DNA of 64,000 bases, from NCBI RefSeq assembly GCF_020099275.1, contig NZ_CP083646.1:496001-560000 (forward strand), read 5' to 3'. Both the position numbers and the translations under genes were made by a program. Shown one piece after another: positions 1 to 7,334 of the stretch; within the stretch, counting starts at the first letter, position 1; each line of letters begins with the position of its first letter. Under the pieces are notes generated by a model. The model was given only the letters and a program-made list of their open reading frames with translations. It did not search any database and was not told where the DNA came from. The stretch is from Corynebacterium falsenii. Its GTDB lineage: Bacteria; Actinomycetota; Actinomycetes; Mycobacteriales; Mycobacteriaceae.

Positions 1-63
1 CTTCTTTTCACTCGGCAAGCACGCCACTTTTATCTTCAGCTCCCCCCGCTCGAAAATATGGCG

Positions 64-1011
64 TTAAATATCGAGATATTCTGCTCCGCCACTATCCAAT
101 CCGCGTTCGGTTGCCGTGATGAGCGTTGCAGGAATGGCCCCTAGCGTGCCCGGGGCATCTACCTGCCGAAAAGCCGCTTCTCGGAGCGCTTCGGTCGAGT
201 CGAAGACCTCGAGGCTGCTCGACGCCTGCCAGCGGTCAGCTCCAGCAGAGTTTTCCGGGGCGGGCAGTTTTTCGTTCCGCTTTGAGGAGGAATCCGAGTT
301 TGTTGTCTCATTGTCTGTATCGCGGTCCGCATCGCGCCCGGAGTCCTTTTCCGAATTCACGGGAATGGATCCTGAGAATCCAGGAGAGTCGTGCGGGGTG
401 GTGCCGCGGTGTGGCGTCGACGAAGAATGAGAAGTATCAGTGGAATCATGCGTGGAATCATCCGACAGTAGATCAAAAAGCTTCCACGGGTTATTGATCC
501 ATTCCAGGTCCATATCGCGGGTCAGGCGCTGCGCCGGGCCCAGCAGTTTGCCGGTTTTGAGCGGCATGTCTCCGAGCAAAAACTCTTCGATCTTGCCGGT
601 CAGCCCAGTGGAATGGGCTTTGTTCTTCGACGCCGCTACGTTGTCCCCATCCGCGCCGCGGCGAGGTGCGTCTGTCGCTACGCCCACGGTGTCGGGGAGG
701 GTGGTGCGCACGATGACGATGTTGTCCTTCGGCGTGAGGTAGCTGGTCCACACGGTGCGGGTGCCGCTAAAAGACTGATCTAACTGGGCGAGTTGGCGGC
801 CCTGGAAGATTTTGCGGGAAGGGGCGCCGGTGGAGGCATCTGAGTAGTCGGTGACCTGGACTTCCTGGAAGCCCTCGGAGTGGGCTTTCTTGCGCTCGAC
901 AAGGAGTTTCATCCCCTCGACGGCCGCGGCGGACAGGCCACCGCTGAGTTCGGCTGCGGTGTCCACGATGGGGAGGTCGTTGTCGGAGATGTAGATCGTC
1001 TTATTCGGCAT
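64..1011 (-). CDS. EXLDI-family protein, function unknown
   Basis: A 315-residue protein. Its N-terminal third (residues 1-90, beginning MPNKTIYISD) and its last five residues, EYLDI, match what I recall as the actinobacterial EXLDI family, named for that C-terminal motif; the role is unknown. Between them lies a hydrophilic stretch rich in Ser, Thr, Asp and His (about residues 190-270) that makes this copy longer than I would expect. An in-frame ATG lies 12 codons upstream, but the chosen start opens the conserved N-terminus and coincides with an 18-bp palindrome at 1008-1025. That overlap suggests control by a repressor at the start site. No neighbour hints at a function: the next gene is divergent. 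The family assignment comes from memory of the motif and should be checked by profile search. Confidence 0.7.
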   Translation of the reverse strand: MPNKTIYISDNDLPIVDTAAELSGGLSAAAVEGMKLLVERKKAHSEGFQEVQVTDYSDASTGAPSRKIFQGRQLAQLDQSFSGTRTVWTSYLTPKDNIVIVRTTLPDTVGVATDAPRRGADGDNVAASKNKAHSTGLTGKIEEFLLGDMPLKTGKLLGPAQRLTRDMDLEWINNPWKLFDLLSDDSTHDSTDTSHSSSTPHRGTTPHDSPGFSGSIPVNSEKDSGRDADRDTDNETTNSDSSSKRNEKLPAPENSAGADRWQASSSLEVFDSTEALREAAFRQVDAPGTLGAIPATLITATERGLDSGGAEYLDI

Positions 1012-1025
1012 ACGTATAAGTATGC
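1008..1025. promoter_or_regulatory. Near-perfect 18-bp palindrome over the EXLDI gene start
   Basis: GCATACGTATAAGTATGC: 8 of 9 positions of each half pair with the other. It overlaps the ATG of the minus-strand EXLDI gene and the presumed position of its -10 region, so it is placed to act as an operator. No binding protein is identifiable in the window. Confidence 0.5.
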
Positions 1026-1097
1026 ATAGAAATGCGTGGGGTGGCAACGTGAGCGGATTCCAAACTTCACCGGGCGGGAGAAACTAGGCTGGTCACC

Positions 1098-1880
1098 ATG
1101 ACCGCACATGAAGCATCAGAGAGTAACGGCAGCACAAGCAAAACCCGCTGGGCGATTGTCACTGGCGCCTCCGCAGGTATCGGCGAGGCAACCGCCGAGC
1201 TGTTGGCTAAAGACGGCTGGTACGTCATCGCGGCCGCCCGGCGCGAGGATAAGCTGCAGGAAGTAGCCGAGAAGATCCGCACCGCATGCGGCGAGGACCG
1301 CGCCGTCCCGGCGGTGCTGGACGTGACGGACGCCGAGAGCGTGGAGGCATTCACCGAGCGGGTGAAGGAGATCACCGGCGGCACGGTTGATCTGCTGGTC
1401 AACAACGCCGGTGGTGCGCGTGGCCTAGAGCCCATCCTGGAGACGGACTCGGCCGATTGGCGCTGGATGTACGAAGCCAACGTGATGGGCACCCTGCAGG
1501 TCACCCGCGCGATGTTCCCTCAGCTCGAGGCCGCCGAGGCGCCGCAGATCATCAACGTGGTGTCCGTGGCCGGGCGCGGGGCGTACCGCAACGGCGCCGG
1601 GTACAACGCGGCGAAGTTCGGGCAGACGGCACTCACGGACGTGATGCGCATGGAGTTCGCCGAACGCGGTGTGCGCGTGTGCCAGGTGGATCCCGGCCGG
1701 GTGGCCACGGACTTCTCCCTCAACCGCTTCAAGGGGGACAAGGATCGCGCGGACGAGGTGTACGCCGACAAGCTCAACCTGGTGGCTGAGGACATCGGTG
1801 AGACGATCCGGTGGATCGCGGATCGCCCCCGCCACATGGACGTGGAATCCATCATGATCCGGCCCCTGGATCAGGTCTAG
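1098..1880 (+). CDS. SDR-family NAD(P)-dependent oxidoreductase
   Basis: A 260-residue classical short-chain dehydrogenase/reductase. The cofactor motif TGASAGIG is at residues 22-29, NNAG near 101, the catalytic Ser near 155 (VVSVAG) and the YxxxK pair near 168-172 (YNAAK). Length and motif order are normal for the family. It resembles the YdfG type, which oxidises 3-hydroxy acids or serine/allo-threonine with NADP, but the sequence alone does not fix the substrate. It is divergent from the EXLDI gene and convergent with glpD, so it is probably a single transcription unit. Confidence 0.85.
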   Translation: MTAHEASESNGSTSKTRWAIVTGASAGIGEATAELLAKDGWYVIAAARREDKLQEVAEKIRTACGEDRAVPAVLDVTDAESVEAFTERVKEITGGTVDLLVNNAGGARGLEPILETDSADWRWMYEANVMGTLQVTRAMFPQLEAAEAPQIINVVSVAGRGAYRNGAGYNAAKFGQTALTDVMRMEFAERGVRVCQVDPGRVATDFSLNRFKGDKDRADEVYADKLNLVAEDIGETIRWIADRPRHMDVESIMIRPLDQV

Positions 1881-1922
1881 AGGCCGGGACCGGGCAGAAC
1901 GCCGGACATAACAACGAGAAGG

Positions 1923-3656
1923 TTAGTGGGCGTCCTCGCCCACTGAGTCCTCTTCCAGAACACGTGCGGCTTCGAGGGCTTCCTTCGCGGTGGCCTCAGC
2001 GGCGGCACGCTGCTTGGGAACCAGGCCCAACCGGGTGCGGCGGTCCAGGATATCGGCGACCGTCATCGCGCCCTCGTGGGTTACGGCCCAGCTGAACTCG
2101 GCCCGCGTCACATCCGTGCCCTCGGCAACGGGCTTGAGCGGATGATCCAGCAGGCACGCGGACACAACGTGTGTCGCCTCGTTGCCATAGCGGCGGTGCA
2201 GCCGCTCGCGGACTGCCGGGGACGATGCTGCTTCTGTAAACGACGACGCCGGATGCAGCACCGGCTCATCGGTAGTCAGCGCATCATCCCGCGCGCCGAC
2301 CAGGGGAGTGGTGGCGGTGACAGACGTGCCTACGGAACGCACCATGCCGTCGTTGACGAGCTGATCCACCGTCTGCTCAGCCATCAGCCGATACTCGGTG
2401 AGCTTCCCGCCGGTGACGGTCAGCATGGCGCCGTCGCGCAGGATCACATGCTCGCGGGACAGATCCGCCGTGGATTCGTTGTCATCCGCCTCGGTGGAGG
2501 AGGTGCCTTTCTTCTCGAAGTGCACCAGCGGGCGCAGCCCGGCGAACGTGCCGATCACGTCGTCCTCCGTGAGCTTGACCTCCAGCGCCTGATTAACCAC
2601 ATCGAGGATCCAGCGCACGTCCTCCTCCGGAGCGGTGGGCTCTTCCTCGATGGTGGGGGCGGGCTCATCCGTCAAGCCGACGTAGCAGCGCCCCAGCTGG
2701 GTGGGCAGGATGAAGCAGAAGCGGTTGGTCGCGCCGGGCACGGGAACCGTCAGCGCGCCGGTGGGGTTGCCCAACCGCTCGGCGTCCACCACCAGGTGCG
2801 TGCCGCGGGAGGGGCGCACGCTCACCTGCGGGCACAGGCCGCCAGCCCACACGCCGGTGGCGTTGACGATGGCCTCGGCGTGCACGGTCAGGGACTCCTG
2901 CTCGCCCTTTGCGCCGCTGACCTGCAACGACACAGAACCGGACTCGGTGTCCACAGAATCCACATTGGCGTGCAGCAGCACATCCGCGCCGTACCCAGCG
3001 GCGGTTCGAGCTAAGGCAGTCACGAGGGCGGCGTCGTCAATAAGCTGGCCGTCATAGTTGACGTAGCCGAAGCGCACCTTGTCGCGCGGCACGGCGGGGC
3101 AAAGCTTGGCGACCGTGGCCGCGGACACGGTCCGTGAGCGCGGCAACGTGGAGCCGGAGGTGCCGGCGGCGATACGCAGGGCGTCGCCGGCGATGAAAGC
3201 CAGGCGCGGCAACACGCGGTTGGCCACGGAGAAGGAGTCCATCACGGGCACGACCTGCGGGAGCGCGTGGGTGAGGTGCGGGGCGGTGACCTCCATGAGG
3301 ATGCCGCGCTCGCGGGCCGAGCGGTGCGCAATGCCCACGTTGCCGGTGGCCAGATACCGCAGCCCACCGTGCGCGAGCTTGGACGACCACCGAGAGGTGC
3401 CGAAGGCGAGATCCTGCTTGTCGACCAGCAGCACGCTCAGGCCACGGGTGGCGGCATCGAGGGCGACTCCGGCACCGGTCACGCCCGCACCGATGACCAC
3501 GACGTCGTAGCGCTTCCCCTGCCGGAGGGACTCCACAACCCGCTGCCGGGTGGCCGGGGACAGCGCGGCGTCGGCGGGCATAAACGGGGCCTCACCAGCG
3601 GATTGACCGGAGCGAGGGCGGTTGGCAATGGCGGTGGCGAAGCGAATGCGGCTCAT
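1923..3656 (-). CDS. glpD: Aerobic glycerol-3-phosphate dehydrogenase (FAD)
   Basis: A 577-residue flavoprotein that oxidises sn-glycerol-3-phosphate to dihydroxyacetone phosphate and passes electrons to the membrane quinone pool. The FAD-binding motif GAGVTGAG is at residues 56-63, followed by the family signature TSRWSSKLAHGGLRYL at 87-102; the C-terminal part fits the GlpD/GlpA family. Methionine 26 is an alternative start, since the first 25 residues are not obviously conserved and neither start has a strong ribosome site. It is divergent from the alkyl-DHAP-synthase-like gene; glpD, that flavoprotein and a diacylglycerol kinase lie together as in Mycobacterium tuberculosis (Rv2249c, Rv2251, Rv2252), which suggests a glycerolipid module. 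Confidence 0.93.
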   Translation of the reverse strand: MSRIRFATAIANRPRSGQSAGEAPFMPADAALSPATRQRVVESLRQGKRYDVVVIGAGVTGAGVALDAATRGLSVLLVDKQDLAFGTSRWSSKLAHGGLRYLATGNVGIAHRSARERGILMEVTAPHLTHALPQVVPVMDSFSVANRVLPRLAFIAGDALRIAAGTSGSTLPRSRTVSAATVAKLCPAVPRDKVRFGYVNYDGQLIDDAALVTALARTAAGYGADVLLHANVDSVDTESGSVSLQVSGAKGEQESLTVHAEAIVNATGVWAGGLCPQVSVRPSRGTHLVVDAERLGNPTGALTVPVPGATNRFCFILPTQLGRCYVGLTDEPAPTIEEEPTAPEEDVRWILDVVNQALEVKLTEDDVIGTFAGLRPLVHFEKKGTSSTEADDNESTADLSREHVILRDGAMLTVTGGKLTEYRLMAEQTVDQLVNDGMVRSVGTSVTATTPLVGARDDALTTDEPVLHPASSFTEAASSPAVRERLHRRYGNEATHVVSACLLDHPLKPVAEGTDVTRAEFSWAVTHEGAMTVADILDRRTRLGLVPKQRAAAEATAKEALEAARVLEEDSVGEDAH

Positions 3657-3750
3657 GCCTTAAGGATACCGCGCGCCCGGGACAGAAAGATATAGTGAAA
3701 TGCACAATTGCAGCCGCGATGTGCAGGCCTGGCCAGTTACAATCAGGGGC

Positions 3751-5442
3751 ATGAGCCAACAGCGTGAACACAACCAGAGCCACACCTCCGGTGGCCAGCT
3801 GCCCACCCCGCCGATGGATTTCAACCTGTGGGGTACCCCGGATGAGGCGAAGGTCCTGTCGCCCTCCATCAAGAAGATGCTCGTGAAGATGCTGGGCGTG
3901 ACCGATCCTCAGCCACGCATCCCCGCCGAGGACATCCGCTTGGCTCCGGTCCGCCTGAGCGAGTCTGATCTTTCTGCGTTGGAAGGCATCGTGGGCGCTG
4001 GCTACGTGTCCACCGACCACGATCAGCGCCTGCCCCGCGCCCGCGGCAAGTCTTACCTAGATCTGCTGGAATGGCGCCGCGATCATGAGGTCACCGCGCC
4101 CGATGCTGTGGTGGCCCCCGCCACCGACGAAGAGGTCGCGGAGCTGCTCGAGTGGTGCGAGCGCCAGCACGTGGCCGTGGTCCCGTTCGGCGGCGGTACC
4201 TCCGTGGTCGGCGGCCTCAACCCCCGCGAGGGCAACAACCGAGCGGTCATCAGCCTGGACTTGGCGCGCTTCGATCAGCTCGAAGATGTGGATGTGGTCT
4301 CCGGCCTGGCCACCCTCGGCGCCGGCCTGTCCGGTCCGCACGCGGAAATGAAGCTCGCTGAGCACGGCCTACAGCTCGGCCACTTCCCACAGTCCTTCCC
4401 GTACGCCACCATCGGCGGATACGCCGCCACCCGCAGCTCCGGGCAAAACTCGGCGGGCTACGGCCGGTTCGATGAGATGGTGCGCAGCCTCACCGTTGTC
4501 ACCCCGCGCGGCATCATCACCCCTGGTCAGGCATCGCCTGCGACCGCTGCGGGCCCCGCGCTGAAGGAACTATTCCTCGGTTCGGAGGGCACCCTCGGCG
4601 TGATCACGAAGGTGCGTGTGCGCGTGCACCCCATCCCGGAGGCCAAGATCTACGAGGCCTTCAGCTTCCCCACCTTCACCGACGGCGTGAATGCCCTGCG
4701 CGCGGTGGAGCAGGCCGGCGCTGGCCCGACCGTCATGCGCCTGTCTGACGAGATCGAGTCCTCCGTGAACCTCACCAGCACCGACAACATCGGTGAGCAG
4801 GACGAGTCCGAGCACAACGGCTGCCTGGCCATCACCGTGTTCGAGGGCACCATCCAGCACGCCCAGTCGCGGCACCAGGAAACCCGCGCGCTCATGTTGG
4901 CCCATGGTGGCGAGTCCGTGGGCGAAGGCCCCGCCCGTAAGTGGGAGCAGGGTCGTTTCGGGGCGCCCGTGTTGCGGGATTCGTTGATCGACGCCGGTGC
5001 GTTGTGCGAAACCCTGGAAACCGCTACCGACTGGTCAAATGTGCCTGCGCTGAAGAAGGCAGTGGGCGGGGCGTTGGCAAAGACGCTCGTCAAGGATGGT
5101 TCGCCCGCGCTGATCATGTGCCACGTTTCGCACGTGTACGCCGAGGGCTGCTCCCTGTACTTCACTGTGGTCGGCGCGGCCGGCGAGGACCCGACGGCGC
5201 GGTGGAAGGCGGCGAAGAGTGCGGCGTCGGAGGCAATGACCGGAACCGGCGGAACGATCACGCACCACCACGCCGTGGGTACGGATCACCTGCCGTGGAT
5301 GGGCCGGGAGGTCAGCGTGCTGGGCCTGCAGATCCTCAAGGCCGTGAAGAAGCAGCTGGACCCGGCGGGCATTCTGAACCCGGGTAAGACGTTTGACCTC
5401 AACGCGGCGGCGGCGCGTGAGTCCGCGGAGCGGTCGCTATGA
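3751..5442 (+). CDS. FAD-binding oxidase, alkyl-DHAP-synthase-like
   Basis: A 563-residue protein of the vanillyl-alcohol-oxidase fold, with a PP-loop-type FAD-binding segment near residues 143-155 (VPFGGGTSVVGG) and a C-terminal ILNPGKTF motif. It resembles alkyldihydroxyacetonephosphate synthase and mycobacterial Rv2251. The eukaryotic relative exchanges the acyl chain of acyl-DHAP for a fatty alcohol to make ether lipids; whether this one does so, or oxidises an alpha-hydroxy acid, cannot be told from sequence. The ATG at 3751 is preferred to one at 3700 because the conserved part begins just after it. A TACAAT box at 3738-3743 would give an almost leaderless message. The stop overlaps the start of the kinase gene, indicating co-translation. 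Confidence 0.8.
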   Translation: MSQQREHNQSHTSGGQLPTPPMDFNLWGTPDEAKVLSPSIKKMLVKMLGVTDPQPRIPAEDIRLAPVRLSESDLSALEGIVGAGYVSTDHDQRLPRARGKSYLDLLEWRRDHEVTAPDAVVAPATDEEVAELLEWCERQHVAVVPFGGGTSVVGGLNPREGNNRAVISLDLARFDQLEDVDVVSGLATLGAGLSGPHAEMKLAEHGLQLGHFPQSFPYATIGGYAATRSSGQNSAGYGRFDEMVRSLTVVTPRGIITPGQASPATAAGPALKELFLGSEGTLGVITKVRVRVHPIPEAKIYEAFSFPTFTDGVNALRAVEQAGAGPTVMRLSDEIESSVNLTSTDNIGEQDESEHNGCLAITVFEGTIQHAQSRHQETRALMLAHGGESVGEGPARKWEQGRFGAPVLRDSLIDAGALCETLETATDWSNVPALKKAVGGALAKTLVKDGSPALIMCHVSHVYAEGCSLYFTVVGAAGEDPTARWKAAKSAASEAMTGTGGTITHHHAVGTDHLPWMGREVSVLGLQILKAVKKQLDPAGILNPGKTFDLNAAAARESAERSL

Positions 5443-6392
5443 GTGTGCCGGAGACGTTTCAGGTCGGCCACGCGCAGATCGGCACCGTTGCGCTGCTGAC
5501 AAACCCGGCGGCGGGCAAGGGGTCGGCCGCGGATGCCGCCACAGTCGCTAGGGAACGGTTGAACAACCGCGGCGTGGACGTGGTGAGCATCCAGGGCGCC
5601 ACGCCGGAAGCCTCGCGCAAGCTGGCCGCCGATGCGATCAACGACGATCGCGTGGATGCGCTGGTGGTGTGCGGCGGCGATGGGCTGATCAACTTGGCCC
5701 TCCAGGAGCAGGCGCAGTCCGGCAAGCCGTTGGGGATCATCCCCGCTGGTACGGGCAACGATCACGCGCGCGAGTACAACATTCCGCTGCATGCGGAGAA
5801 GGCTGCGGACGTGATTGCCGATGGGTTCTGGACGACCACCGACTTGGGCACCATGCGGGCGGACGCGCCGGATGTGGACCCGCACTGGTTCGGCACGATC
5901 GCGTGCGCGGGCTTCGATTCTTTGGTGAGTGACCGCACGAACAAGATCACGTGGCCGAAGGGGCGCAACCGCTACAACCTGGCGATTGTGTTGGAGTTCC
6001 TGAACTTCCACTCGCTGCCCGCGCGGGTGGTGCTGGATCCGGGGACGGACCAGGAGCGGGAGCTGGGCGACCGCGTGACGCTGTGCGCGATCGGCAATAC
6101 CCGCACTTACGGCGGCGGCATGTACATCTGCCCGGATGCGAATCACCACGATGGGCTGTTCGATGTGACGGTCATGGGGCGCATGAACCGTGCCGAGGTG
6201 GTGTGGAAGTTCGGCAAGATCTTCCGCGGCAGCATCCGTGGGGAAAACGGCATCGAGATGTATCAGGCCAAGAAGGTGCGCGTGGAGATGGATGGCATCA
6301 ACGGCTACGCGGATGGTGAGCTGTACGCACCGTTGCCGATGGAGGTTGAGGTTGTGCCGGGAGCGGGGAAGTACCTGGTGCCGCGGCCGTAG
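5439..6392 (+). CDS. Diacylglycerol/lipid kinase
   Basis: A 317-residue DAGK-family kinase. The nucleotide-binding GGDG motif is at about residues 77-80 and PAGTGND at about 102-108, with the expected C-terminal beta domain. It should phosphorylate diacylglycerol or a related lipid with ATP, feeding phosphatidic acid into membrane phospholipid and mannoside synthesis. The mycobacterial counterpart in the same neighbourhood is Rv2252. Its ATG overlaps the TGA of the flavoprotein gene (ATGA), so the two are translationally coupled and likely act on the same glycerolipid pool. Confidence 0.88.
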   Translation: MSVPETFQVGHAQIGTVALLTNPAAGKGSAADAATVARERLNNRGVDVVSIQGATPEASRKLAADAINDDRVDALVVCGGDGLINLALQEQAQSGKPLGIIPAGTGNDHAREYNIPLHAEKAADVIADGFWTTTDLGTMRADAPDVDPHWFGTIACAGFDSLVSDRTNKITWPKGRNRYNLAIVLEFLNFHSLPARVVLDPGTDQERELGDRVTLCAIGNTRTYGGGMYICPDANHHDGLFDVTVMGRMNRAEVVWKFGKIFRGSIRGENGIEMYQAKKVRVEMDGINGYADGELYAPLPMEVEVVPGAGKYLVPRP

Positions 6393-6428
6393 GCGGTGGG
6401 TGGCGCTGTGGGGGCAGCGCTGTGGATG

Positions 6429-6773
6429 CTACGCCTCCGCCTCCACGTCCTTGATATCCCGATCCAGCGGTGCACTCGGCACGGGCTGCGCTGCCGCGAA
6501 CTGCGCTGCCACCACACCATCCGTGCGGCCGTTGTTCGGCGCTGGCGGGGTGTAGCGCTCGCCGGGCTCGCCGATGGTGGTGCCGAAGCCTACCTTGGGG
6601 GTGTGGCCGGTTGTTTCGGACGGTCCCTGGGCCTTCTTCTTGCCCGACCCACCTGTGACGGCGCGGACGACCTTGCTCGCAGTCTGCGGTGCGTAGACCT
6701 GCGGCAGCGTGAGAGCTGCGTGGCGTGCGGTGGTGGTCGCGCGATTGATGGCGGACTTGATGGGGTTGCTCAT
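6429..6773 (-). CDS. Hypothetical protein
   Basis: A 114-residue basic, Pro/Ala/Thr-rich protein I do not recognise. It starts MSNPIKSAINRATTTARHA and ends in an acidic tail (DIKDVEAEA). No membrane segment, signal peptide or known motif is visible. An ATG 16 codons upstream (6821) is possible but adds only a basic run. It converges with the lipid-kinase gene. It may be a small accessory protein or a chance ORF; codon usage looks compatible with a real gene. Confidence 0.4.
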   Translation of the reverse strand: MSNPIKSAINRATTTARHAALTLPQVYAPQTASKVVRAVTGGSGKKKAQGPSETTGHTPKVGFGTTIGEPGERYTPPAPNNGRTDGVVAAQFAAAQPVPSAPLDRDIKDVEAEA

Positions 6774-6880
6774 CGTCACTCGTTTTCTGGCGGTCGGTGG
6801 GCGGTTCTTGCTGCGCTCCATCTTAGCCGCCCGAGCCGATGAATCCCCTCGCGGCGCGCGCGTACGCCGACCGGACTCAC

Positions 6881-7201
6881 CTAGCTGGCGAACGTCACTG
6901 CGGTGCCGGCCGCGCTGACGAGGATCACCGCCCCGTCGCCCAGCGATTGGTACGCTACGTCCACGCCGACCACCCCGTGCGCACCGAGTTCGATTGCCCT
7001 GTCCACCATCTCCGCGAGGGCGGATTCGCGGGCATTGCGGATCTCGCCTTCGTATGAACCCGAACGACCGCCCACTAAATTGCGGAAGGATGCGCCGATG
7101 TCCTTCAGAGCGTTAATGCCGGCGACGGTCTCGCCCGACACAACACGCAGGTAGTTGTTGATTTCGTGACCGTCGACGGTGTTGGTGGTTGTGACGAGCA
7201 T
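6881..7201 (-). CDS. YbjQ/UPF0145-family protein
   Basis: A 106-residue protein of the YbjQ (PF01906-type) family, small proteins thought to form pentamers and of unproven, possibly heavy-metal-related, function. Characteristic stretches are the opening MLVTTTNTVDG, SFRNLVGGRSGSYEG in the middle, and LGAHGVVGVDVAYQS toward the end. The open frame extends 27 codons further upstream, but ATG 7201 is preceded by a strong AAAGGGAG ribosome site, which fixes the start. It stands alone between the hypothetical gene and the DUF3427 helicase gene. Confidence 0.85.
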   Translation of the reverse strand: MLVTTTNTVDGHEINNYLRVVSGETVAGINALKDIGASFRNLVGGRSGSYEGEIRNARESALAEMVDRAIELGAHGVVGVDVAYQSLGDGAVILVSAAGTAVTFAS

Positions 7202-7334
7202 TGCGGGCTCCCTTTCGGTTCTTCTGGTGCGGCCAACGTTGGCCTCGTGCTCCTTCTTACCTTCGACGCCACCCCCATGCACTTTCGCCTCGAAGTGTGC
7301 GATGGGGTTGGGCGGAGGGCTAAACAGGAAAGAT

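Noticed and set aside
6393..6428. Terminator after the lipid-kinase gene (GCGCTG/CAGCGC hairpin)
   Set aside because: Only a 6-bp stem with no T run; too weak to call.
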